From: Mycogone perniciosa
Taxonomy: Eukaryota; Ascomycota; Sordariomycetes; Hypocreales; Hypocreaceae
Assembly (NCBI GenBank): GCA_025331125.1
Contig: JAOALB010000022.1
Location: 124,001 to 188,000 of the forward strand
Length of the DNA stretch: 64,000 bases
Direction: 5' to 3'
Position 1 is the stretch's first letter, and the number at the start of each line of letters is the position of its first letter. The notes below the pieces were generated by a model. It had not been told where the DNA came from. It was given only the letters and a program-made list of their open reading frames with translations, and ran no database searches. The position numbers were made by a program, and so were the translations under genes. This document shows positions 11,142 through 23,733 of the stretch, piece by piece.

Positions 11142-12341
11142 TTTGCGTCAAAGTATCCCTTACATAGGTATCTCACACATGGGTAATGCAAGTAGGGGTG
11201 CTATTGAGCAATTGTTAAATTGATTTGGATTTTCAGTGACATCCAAGTCTGTTAGTAGGCGTGGATCGTGAAGTTGCTCTGTCAACTGGTTGATAGTTTT
11301 GTGATGCGGCTGAAGACTAATTACCTGGTAGTTGGCAATGAACCATGTCATGGTAGCATTTCGAAGTCTGTGGCGCAATCAAGCCAAGTTTATCAATTCC
11401 CGGAGAATTTAAACCAACTCATTTTATCCTTCCAGATGCTTTGACGCAAAAAATGCAATTGTTAACAGCCGGCAGCAACAAGGAATCGAGGAAACCACCA
11501 ACTGTTTCCCATACATTCCTGGCCGTGGATAGGGTAATAATAGGGGAGTGTCTAAATTGTGGTTGACTAAATCACCATGTCGCCAGTTTTAATCCTAAAT
11601 GCAGTCCATGCTTTAATTACCGTCCATGGGTATGAACAACATGATGGTGATGACGATACCACATTGTATCCAATCGCAAGAGATAGGCAAGGCAATGAGA
11701 AAGGAGAGAGAGAAAATGCGAACCGCAACCTCGTATATCGCTAGAGACAACCAACTCTCATGCCTCTTGGTTAAGGGCGAAACATCTCGCCTTCAACCCC
11801 GTACAAGTGCTTCTGCAAGTGACTTGCATTGTCAACGTTCCAAAAATAAACTAAACCAGAAAAACAAACATACCCTTGCCCATATCGTCTTTTTTCGCGG
11901 CGTCTGATTACAGGATTGCCGCTGCAAGGTTCAGATCCTAAACTGGGTTACTCCCGGAGTTGTGGTCCCTTGTTGCTGGGCCAACCCGCCACGAAGGCCA
12001 TTTGTTTGGGGTACTTTGTAATACAGGCTGGGGAGCTCCGATCTTCACCTCTCCCGCCACCAGCAAATGTCTACGTGTATCTGAAGATCCCAAAAGCACG
12101 TCTCCCTTTTGCAATTCGTTGACCCATTTTCTTCAAGCCTATCTCTCCCTTTCATGAACCCGCAGCAATCCAGAATTGCCATCAGAAACCGTCGCAACTC
12201 TGGCTGAACCTGCTCGCGCATGACGGTAACGAGACACCGCTTCCGCTCCAATCCTAACGTTTTGACAGTGCAAGCCATTCCAAGCCTCAACGCATTCCAA
12301 ACCTTGTTGCTTTAATATATCGCAATCAAAACACGCACACA
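11142..12341. other. Intergenic region between divergent HET and chitin synthase genes
   Basis: About 1.2 kb forming both upstream regions. No coding region is supported. The segment after about 12040 is C/T-rich with a run of short pyrimidine tracts, consistent with the leader of the chitin synthase gene. Confidence 0.55.
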
Positions 12342-15300
12342 ATGGACCGCCGGCCAGGCTCGCCATCCCAGCCGCCGGACTACAGTTTGCCTCCGTACGA
12401 TGATGAGGACGTCCCTACAGGCCATAGCGCCGCTGCCGTTAGGCTGTTGACATCAGTTGAGGAACCAGAGAGACCGTACGTACCACAAACATCACCACCA
12501 GCAACGCCGCCAGCATTCCTAAATAAAGTGTCGCCCTTGCCCACATTGCCCTCGCTTCCCAAGAGAACAAGTCCAAGACATCGCGTGAATCAGGCCCCGC
12601 CCGCCATGGCTGTCGACGAGTGTCTAGAGGCTGTCTCAGGCTTGGAAACCAAGCAACAGACAGATTCGCAGCCACAACAGCAAACAGCAAATACTCCCTT
12701 GCCCTCTTTTTCTATCCCACCTCTCCCTCCTCCAGTTTCCTTTCCTGCCTCTTCACATAAGCCTCCAACGAAACACGATCCATGCCAAGAACCTGCAAAG
12801 TTGCAGCCCCAGACCCAGAAGCAGCAAGTATACAACGTGGTTGCAGGTATTGGAGAGACTCTACCAGTGATACCAGAGGGCCCAAGTGACCGACTCAAGC
12901 TACGAAAGAGCAGCCATCCTCATTCGACGGTGGCGGAGCTTCCAGCGGAAGCAGCGAGAACCGGCATAATGAAAAAGCACGACACTAAATGGAAGAAGAG
13001 AAGCTTACACAGTAACCATATTAGTATGCGAACACCTCGACACTATGCACCAAGCGTCATATCCTCCCACTCAAGGGCTTCCCATTCGCGGACCGGATCT
13101 ATACTAGATGATCCTCCTAGAATACCGCCTCCAGACTCAGGTTATGCGCCATTCGGAACCAGAGATGATGGTTCTCCCCATAGGCCATGGACGCCGTCCT
13201 CGAGGATGTCTGATTACGGCCGCCCACCACCCTCCAACGTCTCATATGAGCCCTCAGACCTTAATGGAAGCCCGAGACCAGGCACTCCTTCGTCAAGATA
13301 TGGTGGCAGTCCTCGACGTCCGCTGCCCCCAGCACCTCGCTTCACAAACTCTCCACGGAACTCACATTTTGCCGACGACGCAACTGTCTCCATACCGCTG
13401 GACGGTCATGAGGATTATGATTATGATGACGACGTATTCGGTCCTGAGTCGGATCTTAGCGAGTCCCGCCCCTTCCCTACCGACCGCGATTCATTCCACT
13501 CAGATTCCCAAGAAACCTTGAGCGAGATGCCAGAGTTTTATGAAAAGGTTGAGCACTACGGCCCAGCACCTGATGGAGCCCAGGAGCGGCGTGGTGTCCG
13601 TGCTCCCCAGATGTCGAAAAAAGAGGTGCAGCTTATCAACGGAGAGCTGGTGTTGGAGTGTAAAATCCCCACTATTCTCTACAGCTTCTTGCCTCGGCGA
13701 GATGAAGTCGAATTTACCCACATGAGATATACTGCTGTGACTTGTGACCCCGACGACTTTGTTGAGAAGGGGTACAAGCTCCGACAGTGTATCGGACGGA
13801 CAACTCGAGAGACGGAGCTCTTCATCTGTATTACCATGTACAATGAGGATGAGATCGGTTTCACAAGGACAATGCATGCCGTAATGAAGAACATTTCCCA
13901 CTTCTGCTCCCGATCTCGTTCCCGTACCTGGGGCGAGAATGGCTGGCAGAAGATTGTTGTTTGCATTATCTCTGATGGTCGCGAAAAGATTCATCCCCGA
14001 ACTCTCGATGCCCTAGCCGCAATGGGTGTATATCAACATGGTATTGCCAAGAACTTTGTCAACAACCGAGCTGTGCAAGCTCACGTCTATGAGTATACAA
14101 CCCAAGTTTCCCTTGACGCGGATCTTAAATTTAAGGGCGCAGAGAAGGGCATTGTGCCGTGCCAGATTATTTTCTGTCTCAAGGAGAAGAATCAACGCAA
14201 GCTCAATTCTCACCGCTGGTTCTTCAATGCGTTTGGCAAAGCCTTGAATCCAAACGTCTGTATCCTTCTGGATGTGGGAACGCGTCCTGGAGGAAACTCA
14301 CTCTATCATCTCTGGAAAGCCTTCGATACCGATTCAAATGTTGCCGGAGCTTGTGGTGAAATTAAGGCCATGAAGGGTAAATACGGATCGTATCTCCTAA
14401 ATCCTTTGGTTGCATCTCAGAATTTCGAATACAAAATGTCCAATATCCTTGACAAGCCTCTGGAGTCGGTTTTTGGGTACATCACTGTGTTGCCGGGTGC
14501 ACTCAGTGCCTACCGTTATCATGCCCTGCAGAATGACGAGACGGGACATGGGCCATTGAGTCAGTACTTCAAGGGGGAGACGCTCCATGGTCAGCATGCG
14601 GACGTGTTCACAGCCAATATGTATCTGGCTGAGGATCGTATCCTCTGTTGGGAGCTGGTCGCTAAGCGAGGAGAGCGATGGGTGCTGAAATACGTCAAGG
14701 GCTGCACTGGCGAAACTGACGTTCCTGGTAAGTCCTGTCTACCTTGCTGTGTATCCACAGAATTGAAGCTAATAACATGATAGATTCCGTACCCGAGTTC
14801 ATCTCACAACGCCGAAGATGGCTCAACGGCGCCTTCTTCGCCGCTGTCTACTCTCTTGTCCAATTCCGCCAGATTTTGCAAACAGATCACACCTTCGCAC
14901 GGAAGGTGCTCTTGTACATGGAATTTGTCTATCAGCTTGTTCAGCTATTATTTACATATTTCTCGCTGGCCAACTTCTACCTCGCTTTCTACTTCGTCGC
15001 TGGTGGTCTCGCTGACGAGAGAGTTGACCCGTTTGGTCACAACATCGGCAACGTAATCTTCATTATCTTGAGATACACTTGTATCCTCCTCATTGCAACA
15101 CAATTTATCTTATCCCTGGGAAATCGACCTCAGGGAGCAAGAAAATTGTATTTGGGCAGCATGGTCATTTACAGCATTATCATGGTTTACACGACCTTTG
15201 CTATCTTCTACATTGTCGTGAGACAACTCACTGAGAAGGACGGTGGTTTCAAACCTGAACTCGGTAACAACGTTTTCACCAATCTCATCGTCTCCATGGC

Positions 15301-15967
15301 TTCAACTGTTGGCCTGTACTTCCTCATGTCGTTTTTGTATCTCGACCCGTGGCATATGTTCACCTCAGCAGCGCAGTACTTCCTCCTGTTGCCAAGTTAT
15401 ATCTGTACTTTGCAGGTTTACGCCTTCTGCAACACGCACGATGTTACTTGGGGTACCAAGGGTGACAATGTTATGAAGACGGACCTGGGTGGTGCCGTTG
15501 GTAAGGGTGAGACTGTCGAACTAGAAATGCCAAGCGAGCAGCTTGATATTGACAGCGGCTACGACGAGGCCCTCCGCAACTTGCGCGATCGGGTTGAGGT
15601 TCCCGAGCGGCCCGTCAGCGAAGCACAGATGCAGGAGGATTACTACAAGAGCGTCCGAACGTACATGGTTGTCTCGTGGATGGTGCTAAACGGTATCCTC
15701 GCCATGGCTGTGTCCGAGGTTTACAGTAACAAGGGCATTGGCGACAACTTTTACCTGCGCTTCCTCCTGTGGAGTGTGGCTGCCCTGGCCGTATTCCGTG
15801 CCATAGGCTCCACTGCGTTTGCCGTCATCAACGTGGTTAACCTAGTAGTTGAAGGCAGGATACGCATGAGTCTCAAGATGCCCAGCTGGATGGGTGGCGT
15901 GGGAGACAAGTTGAGTGAGACTATGAGCAGTGTAGGGAGCAGCATAAGCAGCACCCTCAGCCGTTAA
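12342..15967 (+). CDS. Chitin synthase, division 1 (class I/II type)
   Basis: Two exons (12342-14727, 14784-15967) give 1,189 residues. The enzyme transfers GlcNAc from UDP-GlcNAc to growing chitin at the plasma membrane. Conserved catalytic blocks: FTHMRYTAVTCDP, ELFICITMYNEDE, WQKIVVCIISDGR, SHRWFFNAFGKALNP, VLPGALSAYRYHAL, LAEDRILCWELVAK and QRRRWLNG, followed by about seven hydrophobic membrane segments in exon 2. The TMYNEDE block and SRTWGENGWQ favour class I (or II) over class III. The first ~410 residues are Pro/Ser-rich and disordered with an acidic DYDYDDD patch, longer than usual for these enzymes. No stop interrupts that region and I found no convincing intron, but the true start could lie downstream. 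The single intron falls just before the QRRRW-containing exon. Confidence 0.93.
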
Positions 15968-16480
15968 TGAGCTTGAATGGGGGGCTGTAATTGTTTTCAT
16001 TTGCCTTTCATTTGTCCATTTCATGCCACGCATCATACAGGCAGGACGGGCGGGATTCATATGGATTGGTTTGATTGCTTGCGTATTCTTTCATGGTGCA
16101 AAACCGTCCATCATGTTGGTGCTATGTACGATGAATGTATATAATGAATGAGCTTGATGCTTGATGATGCTAATATGAGCATCTTGATGTTGATCTTGAT
16201 GCTTGATTAACAGTGGAGTTTGGGAATAATAAAATCAACATTTGCATGAGAATAATGAAAAGCCTGTCTATACTAGTAGGAAAGTGTCTCAAGTGGAAGA
16301 GTCTCGTAATTCCCGTTCGGTGCTTGTCGACGAGGCAGTGATTAACTCAGAGAATGGAAACATTTACTCGCTTTATAACATCATTTCATTGTCATTTTTA
16401 ATACAGAAAATGCCCCCAATCACAACGCCAACCTAGGTTACCCAAACATGTCTTTCATCTTCATGCCCGTTGTTGCTCTT
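15968..16480. other. Intergenic region between convergent chitin synthase and MET5
   Basis: 3' flanks of both genes. It holds a cluster of CTTGATG-type short repeats (16151-16207). No gene seen. Confidence 0.6.
16151..16207. repeat. Imperfect CTTGATG/TGATGC repeats in chitin synthase 3' flank
   Basis: Repeated units of the type GCTTGATG and ATCTTGATG. In the middle is an inverted pair GATGCT / AGCATC separated by six bases, able to form a small hairpin in the transcript. Confidence 0.7.
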
Positions 16481-19400
16481 TTACTCCACATCGGATTCTT
16501 CCTCCGCAACCTACATCGTCAAATGTCAGCTTCCTTGAATTACCTTCTAGTCAGGGGAGAATGCGGAGGACTTACATTGTCGTGGAAGTTTTGTCCATCC
16601 GTCGTCTCATTAATGACGCCTACCCGAATGCAAAAATCGCCAAACTTCTCGCCCTCTAGCCTATCCAGCGAGTAGCGCTTCAGCAGGGGCTTCATGATGG
16701 CGAGGATCTCATCCTCCTTGATGCTGGATCGGTATAGTTTATTCAGTCGCTGGCCGTGGTAGCCGCCGCCCAGGTACATGTTATACGCGCCGAAGGCCTT
16801 TCCGACAAAGGCGACTTCAGCGAGCCAGGGCCGCGCGCAGCCGTTGGGGCAGCCGGTCATGCGCATGACGATGGAGTCCTGGCGCAGGCCGCTTTCTTCC
16901 AGGCATGATTCAAGCTTGGAGATAAGCACGGGGAGGTAGCGCTCGGATTCGGCCATGGCGAGGCCACAGGTGGGAAAGGCAACGCAGGCGGAGGAGCTGA
17001 GACGGAGGCCGGAGAACTGGATGTTGTCGAGCTTGTACTTCTTCATCAACTCCTTCAGGGCTGGGACATCGTCGTCGTGGGCGTTGCTGAGGATGAGATG
17101 CTGGTTACCTGTCAAGCGGAACTCGCCCTTGTGAACCTGGGCAATCTCCCGCAGGCCCGTCTTCATCTGGAAGTCGGGGGTATCTTCTATACGTCCATTC
17201 TCGATGAAGAATGTGAAGTGGTTCAAGCCTGTCTCGTCCTTCTGCCAGCCGAAGGTGTCGATGTTGCTCCTGAACTCGAAATGTCGCTGCTTTTCGAATT
17301 TCTGTCCCCACAGCTCCTCAACCTTGCCGATGAAGACGTCCAGGCCCATGTCATCAATGGTGTACTTGAGACGGGCGTGCTTGCGGTTCTTGCGATCGCC
17401 GTGGTCACGTTGGACAAGCATAACCTTCTCGCAGGCAATGTGAACTTGCTCCTTTGCGCAGTAACCAAACATGCGACCAGTTTGGGGGTATGTCTTCTTG
17501 TTGTTGTGAGTTGCACCCATACCACCTCCCGCCAGCACGTTGAAGCCTTCCAAGTTGCCGTCCTCACCCTTGACGGCGATCAAGCCAATATCGTGGGCGT
17601 AGACATCGGTGTCGTTGTGGGGAGGAATAGCGATTGTAATCTTGAATTTACGAGGCAGGTAAGTAGGGCCGTACAGAGGCTCAAAGTCTTGGATCGCATC
17701 ACCAGCAACCTGTGTCTTCTTGTCATTCTCATCGGCGATCCAAATCTCGTGGTATGCGGTCGTGGAGGGAAGCAGATGGTCGCTGATCTTCTGAGAGTAG
17801 GAGTAAACGTCGCGGTGATAGCTGGATTGGGTGGGGAGAGAGCTGCACATGACGTTCCGGTTCACGTCACCACAGGCAGCGATGGTGGTCAAAAGGGCTC
17901 GGTTGATAGCCTGCATAGCGGGCCGCAGCTTGCCCTTCACAACACCGTGGAACTGGAAGGTCTGTCGTGTGGTGAGCTTCATCGTCTCGTTACCCAGAGT
18001 GGTGCTAATATCGTCCATCTGTATCCATTGCTGAGGCGTAGCAATTCCACCCGGCAGTCTGCATCGAATCATGAAGGAATACGCTGGCTCCAAGCCCTGA
18101 GCCTTCCTCTCATCGCGAACATCGCGGTCATCCTGCATGTAGGTACCGTGGAACTTGGTCAATTGCTGGTCAGCAGCTGAGATGGCTCCAGTTGATGTGT
18201 CCTTCAGACCCTCCATGATGGTACCTCGGAGGTAGTTCGATTCAATCTTGATATCCTCATTAGTGATCGGTGGTGGCTCTTCCGGCAGACCATCGACTTG
18301 GTCCACGCCGAGTGCTTGCCAAACCTTGGGCTCCCACTCTTGATATCCAGTTTGGAAGCCATCAGGATCTTGATCATCTCCAAGTCCAACATCAACAAAT
18401 CGCTTGCCTCCAAGATTACCTAGCACTCTGTCGAGGTCCTTCGCAGGTTTGTTGTAGTAGATCCTGTCCTCTTTCCGTGGCCAGTAGTGGCTATCTCCCA
18501 AACCAAAGATGGAATAGTTGACCGTGGCGAGATCGAAATCGGTATTGTCCTTGACGGCGTCCCAGAAGGGGAGACCGTTTTGAGGGAACTCTCCCTGGCC
18601 AGCCGTTGAGGTGATGAAAACGATGTTTTCCTCACTTGGCAAATCTTCAACTGGATAATCCTCCATGGCCAACACGGTCGTCTTCAGTCCGCGAGCTCTA
18701 CCCCTGTTGCCCAGACGCTTCGCCACTGTGCTAGCATTGCCATTGTCAGACGCGAAAAGAATGGTGAGAGGAGCACCTAGCAGTCCTTCCAGAAGCTGAC
18801 TATAAGCATCCTTTGCTCTTCTCTTCTGGGCTGCCCGGACTTCAGTTCCAAAGTCTTGGCCCAAGTTTGAAGCAAATTTGGGCTCCTTTTTCATGAGCTG
18901 GGTCAACTGGTTATCCCTGGCCAAAAAAGCCTTCAACTCTTGCTTGATTAGCTCGGAGTCAAGGGAAAAGCTCGGGACGCCCTTCTCTGCGTTGTCGGGG
19001 TTCCATCGATAGAGCGGCCAGTATCCGGTGTCCACAGCCTTCTTTGTCTCCTGCAAGACGGTCAAGGGCGAGTCGGTCTCACCAAAGTAGGGCAAGTAGG
19101 CCAGAACAACAGAAGGACCGTTGAACTTGTCCGCCTCTAGCAATGCCTGTAGAACCTGGGTATACGAACTGTAAACTGCAGTTGAAGCCACATAGACATT
19201 GCCAAAGTTCATGGCATACAGACCAATATCCTTCTTTCTCCGATTAGCGTCAGCGGCGGCCTTCTCAGAGTAAGGGGTTGAGTCGATGATTAGCATGTTG
19301 ACATTCTCTCCGGAAGCAAGGACATGGTGAACACCAGAGTTTCCAAGGTCGTAGGCCCAAGCATCCGAGCCCATTAGCCAAAGTGACTCCTTTCGGAAGA

Positions 19401-21290
19401 AGCCGCGGTTGGATAGAAGCTTCTGCGCAACGGATGATTTATCTTCTTCCAACTTGGCGATGACCTCGTCGGCAATTTCGTTAGATTTCGCTTGATCATC
19501 GGAGTTCACAGCCCATCGCGCCAACCAGCTCTTGGGGGCGTCAGAAGCAAACTCAGAGCTACTTGCTGCCTGCTTAACGTCGGCAATGAACTTGGCCCGC
19601 AACTCCTTCCGGGCCAAGAGAGATCCGAATCCGAATTCGGGGCTTGCAGATGTAGTGGAAGAAATACCAGCGTTCTGTGACTCCAGTGCGTTGGCAATGT
19701 AGGTCCTCGTTCCGAAAAGTTGGCCGAGGATCTTGGAGTATGCGGTCTCCAGCTTTGGGGTCTCCAGGGTGTAGTTGGTAGACTCAGTCGGGGCCTCCTT
19801 AACGCCAACCTCGAGGTTCTGGAGAGGCTTCTCAGAGGTGAGATTCTGAACAACACCACGGAGGGCCTGAGCTGCAGCCTCCGGCGCTATGTAGCCCAAT
19901 TGGTAGCCAACGATGGAACCGACGCCTCCAGGGCCGCTCTTGACAGATGATAGAACATCAATCAGCAAGGGACCCCACTTCGTAGTCTTCCTGTGAATCT
20001 GCTCCAGCACGGCAATCCTCTTGACAGACCTGGGGATGTTCTCAACGAGTCGAGAGCCGATCCAGGGTCGGTATAAGCGAGGCGTGAGAATACCAGCGTT
20101 GGCAAAGATCTCGTCGGGTTTCGCGTTATCGATGGCCTCGGCGAAGGCACCAGTATCGGAGCCGAAAACAAAGAGGCAGTTCTCGGCATTAGGTGGTCCC
20201 GTGTACTCAAAGGCTTTGTACTGCCTTCCAAGAGCAGCGTTTAACTGAGTCCAGATCCGCGAAGCACACACATAGACATCCTCCGATGTTACTCGAGGCG
20301 GCGCAGCTTCAACGGTGGTGGCAACGGATGACAGCCCTGTGGGTGTGCTGGCATTGCTGACCTGACTGGACTTGACAGATGCGACAGATGCTGCTTTCGA
20401 TGTGATGGCGCTTGCCAGTGGCTGAATACCGCCGACTTTGTCAGACTCGTTGGTAACAACAGTGTCCTGACGGTCTGAGGAAACGGCAACATGGCCATCG
20501 TCGGTGTAGAGACCTGATGCTGAGATGCTGCCGGCTTGAAACCGCCTGACGGTCTCAATATCCAAGACAGCTCTAACAACGGAGTAGTCCTCGAGGCCAA
20601 TGGGTTCATCACGGGCAGATGTGTCTGGTGAGAAGAAGTGGATGACAGCCTTGCCAGTGCGCAAAGCCAAGGCATGGGCCGTGATGGCCATGTCCTGTGC
20701 CTCCTGGAGGGTCTCGGACTGGACGAATGTCCATCCTGAATTCCTTATTGAGGTGATGACAGAGTAGTCGGCAAAGCCGCGGGGCTGAAGGGACACGTGA
20801 AGGACAACAGGGTAGTTGACGAGCTTGTAGAGGTGAGAGATGGAGGGCAGGAGGATGGAGGAGGTAGTGGTGATGGAGACAAGCTTCCCTGATCGGATAG
20901 GGGCGAAGACAGATAGCAAGGGATCTGTGTTGTGACGAATGTACTGTATCTGTAAGCAAATTAGTGATCTGGAAACGAAGTCACGTTGTTTCGGATTGTC
21001 GGTGGACTAGGTTCGGGTCGTCGTTGTTTTTGGCTTACATCTGGGATTGCGTCTTCCGAAGCCGCAACAATGCCCCGGTCTTTACGACTAGCAAATCGCT
21101 TGAGATGCGAGGAGAATTCAGAGTCCGTGGCCAGTGACGGCTGTACAGAGATGACTACATCGCTGGCCAGGTAGGCGATTCTCGCAGCTGAAGCAAGATG
21201 TCAGCCAATTCGACACGAAAGTTAATATTTAGACTGTACGGAGTACATACCAGCCTCTTCAGGCGTGCGAATCAAGACGGATGCCGCCAT
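16481..21290 (-). CDS. MET5: Sulfite reductase [NADPH] hemoprotein beta subunit
   Basis: Four exons: 21290-21251, 21187-21039, 20949-16576, 16510-16481, total 1,530 residues, matching fungal beta subunits. It reduces sulfite to sulfide in cytosolic sulfate assimilation, pairing with the flavoprotein alpha subunit. Order: N-terminal pyruvate:ferredoxin-oxidoreductase-like region, a flavodoxin domain at about 790-940 (ILFASDNGNASTVAKRLGNR, FITSTAGQGEFP, FGLGDSHYW), then the siroheme/4Fe-4S reductase. The cluster ligands are visible as SSACVAFPTCGLAMAE (about residue 1384) and MTGCPNGCARPW (about 1429). Exon 1 begins MAASVLIRTPEEA. The last exon is only 30 nt and adds an acidic tail, VAEEESDVE. 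If that intron (16511-16575) were retained, translation would end 12 codons later at 16540. Intron 1 carries a TACGGAGTA motif copy (21237-21245). A CACGTG box lies 95 bp upstream. Confidence 0.94.
21237..21245. repeat. TACGGAGTA motif inside MET5 intron 1
   Basis: Perfect copy of the dispersed 9-mer, and the only copy I place inside a gene, within a spliced intron (21188-21250). Confidence 0.8.
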
Positions 21291-22191
21291 CCTGTCGTCT
21301 CCCAGCGGACCAGGCAAAGACTACACACTGTTTGGAAGATTGAAAAGGATGGAAGGGTCATGGAACGAAGGGCGATATGCGAGACACGTGTGGGTTATAA
21401 CAAGGCTTGCCTCTCCCAGATCCGTCTGCACTTCCTTTCTCCAACCAGCCAGCTAACAAGGCCCAAAACCCAACTCACTCTTGCATTGGCTCCACCGTGG
21501 CCATGGTCAATGGAGGGTTGCTTCAGCCAAATTTCCATTCCCCGCAGAAGCCCGAGTTTTTGAGGATTGCGTGATCGCTTAGCGCTTGGAGGAAGGTCTG
21601 TACATGCTGCGCGGGCGCCACTCGCGATAGGACGCCGGCGATGGCGAAATCGCCGTCTGACAAATCCCTGTCGTCAGATTGGCTTCTAGGGGCGATCATG
21701 AATGAATACGAAGAAAAATGTATGGAACTCAATGCTGCTATGCTTCTAAATACTAGCTAGTAAATACAAATATGCACGATATATCAATCCTCCTACTTTG
21801 CAATCCTCCATCAGATTCTAATCAAAAGTGTCCGCGGTTCCTGCAGACCACACATGTCATCCATCCGTGCCGTCATGGACTACCCAATCCGTCCTTTGGC
21901 TGGGGGACCGACCCATGGGCCAATCCTTGGGCAGCCCTCCCTCCGACTTCCGTCTCCATCAAACGGACCACCGACGAACCGAACGCCAACAAGCAGACCC
22001 GTCAAAGCCCCGAATGCCGCACAACTGGCCCACCAAGCTCATCACGTAACCGGTTCCGCGCCAATATTATTAACCGTATATTTAATGCCCGCGCTCGTGA
22101 CCGCCAAAAACATTGTGTTTGCGGCCTTTTTCCCACTCTGTCACAGATTGTGATACGTGGGGCTGCGATCGCGTCATCGCAACCCCCCGTC
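21291..22191. other. Intergenic region; MET5 promoter and KEI1 3' flank
   Basis: About 0.9 kb with the MET5 upstream sequence. It has a CACGTG box at 21385-21390. Long open frames in 21772-22689 (+) are antisense to or extend past KEI1 and lack family features. Confidence 0.55.
21385..21390. promoter_or_regulatory. CACGTG box upstream of MET5
   Basis: Palindromic CACGTG about 95 bp upstream of the MET5 start codon. In yeast, Cbf1 binds this core at sulfur-assimilation genes. That parallel is inference; a CACGTG is expected about 16 times in 64 kb by chance. Confidence 0.35.
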
Positions 22192-23037
22192 TCATACCTC
22201 ACCCGTCAATGTTCCCACCGAACTCGGCTTGCGGCTGGGGCCGTCTGTCCAGTCTCCCATGTCGGGGTAGTCCATCCAGTAACCACGTCCAAGAGACATC
22301 ATCAACCGGCCCAGCTGTCCCTTTCGACCATCGCCATCAGGAAGATCAGTCGCAAACGGTCCTACATCATCGTCCACTCCGGGTCCTTCGAGAATCATCA
22401 GTTGCATGTACTTTTGCAGCACTTGTTGGGCAAATGCCATGATCACCACGGTGAAGTAAACTCGAATCAGAGTCAGCCCGATGATGAAGACTATGCTCGC
22501 CGCGGTCTCCTGGGGAACAACGGCCCCATGCACTGCCGCCTCTTGCCGGATTCCTTCCATGCCCTGCGCGACAATATCGGACAAGCTGGCCGGCTCGGAT
22601 TCAGACTCTGTCGCTGCGTTCGCGAAATACCAGTCAACCCCAAAAGCCGCCGTGTAAGCGCAAGTGGCGACCGTGTCGACCAAGTATAGCCATGCTAGAG
22701 ACAAACATTCGAACGGACTTTGTTTTCGGATGTGCGGAATGAGGTAGATGAGGATCGCGAGCACCACGAGCGAGTAGACATACGTCGTCAGCTGAAGAAG
22801 CGACAGCTGATATCCGGTGAGAATAGCCAAGAGACCATAAACACCCGTGACCTTATTGAAGACAAGCGCAAGTGATACCAATTCCGTTCCCGTCTGAAGA
22901 CCGATGAGGCCAAAGAGGCTCTGATAGCGACGTCAGCGCTCGCTGCCATTTCACTTCACTTCACGGCTAGTACCACCCCTGCCTGTCCCTACCTTTGGGC
23001 GGGGCATCCGCAAATATGATCTTGTAAACTTGGACAT
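22192..23037 (-). CDS. KEI1: Kei1-like subunit of inositol phosphorylceramide synthase
   Basis: Two exons (23037-22993, 22920-22192), 257 residues. Kei1 is the Golgi regulatory subunit of IPC synthase (Aur1), needed for complex sphingolipid synthesis. Exon 1 gives MSKFTRSYLRMPRPK. Exon 2 continues SLFGLIGLQTGTELVSLAL and VTGVYGLLAILTGYQLS, a family-typical start. Several hydrophobic segments follow, with PHIRKQSPFECLSLAWLYLV between them and another membrane helix at about 160-180 (SIVFIIGLTLIRVYFTVVI). The C-terminal ~70 residues are polar, as expected for the tail. It lies head-to-head with RKI1 across 696 bp that contain two CACGTG boxes. Confidence 0.9.
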
Positions 23038-23733
23038 TGTGATGTGATACACGCCAACAACTCCTTGACTTTGAAGCTGCTTTTCAACAACTGAGATGCG
23101 AAATCAGAGCGCTGCTACGCGGTGAAAACGGGAGAAGCACAAGACATTCGGAACGGCGGAGATGACGCACCTTGGCGCCCAGCCCTTGAGTCGCCCTTGA
23201 ACACCCCGATAGACCGTCAATGGCTGTACCACGTGATTTTCACGTGACACATCCATTCGGAACGCATGGCTAGGTATGACGGACAAGGTCAGAACTGGGC
23301 ATAACGTCATCAAGTCTCTATCATCTCCGTATATACATGCAACACGACGTCCAATTAGGTATATGATCATCCTATAAACAGTTGATCCAGTAAAAAATAT
23401 TGTATGATCAACTACTTGCATCCATTTTCGTCTCCAATCTTCTGTCTGTTGTTGCGGTATATATCTACAGGTACCTGCCGGTCTGTTCCGGATGAGGAGT
23501 TTCTTCGTCTCATACAGAGCCAAAAGCTTCTCAGCCTTCAGTAGAGCCACAACAATCCAGACTCAACTCCCCACCTTCGCCAGGGCTTCCAGACCACCCC
23601 CTCTTCAAACAGGAACACAGATTCTCACAGGCTTACATCTCCGAGACACAGTCGCATCCAAGTATCATGCCAGGCACGGGGATCATTACCCTATACCAAT
23701 AGCTTCAAGATCAGGCAGACATCAACTCGCACA
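23038..23733. promoter_or_regulatory. Bidirectional promoter region KEI1 / RKI1
   Basis: Non-coding interval between divergent start codons. It includes two CACGTG boxes (23230-23235 and 23241-23246) and, on the RKI1 side, an upstream ATG at 23492 opening a 91-codon frame that overlaps the RKI1 start out of frame. Confidence 0.6.
23230..23246. promoter_or_regulatory. Paired CACGTG boxes
   Basis: CACGTGA at 23230-23236 and TCACGTGA at 23240-23247, with centres 11 bp apart, about one helical turn. This is the core site of fungal bHLH factors such as Cbf1. Two copies this close are unlikely by chance. Confidence 0.5.

Noticed and set aside
17077..18180. A 367-codon plus-strand open frame inside MET5
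   Set aside because: It is exactly antisense to the conserved sulfite reductase domain, whose residues are clearly real. Long antisense frames like this arise from codon bias. No family resemblance.
16540..20950. Reading MET5 to the stop at 16540
   Set aside because: A GTAAGT donor, GCTGAC branch point and TAG acceptor support a last intron and a 30-nt terminal exon with an acidic tail, although retention remains possible.
21772..22689. A 305-codon plus-strand frame near KEI1
   Set aside because: Its 3' half is antisense to KEI1 membrane segments, and the rest has no family signal or splice support.
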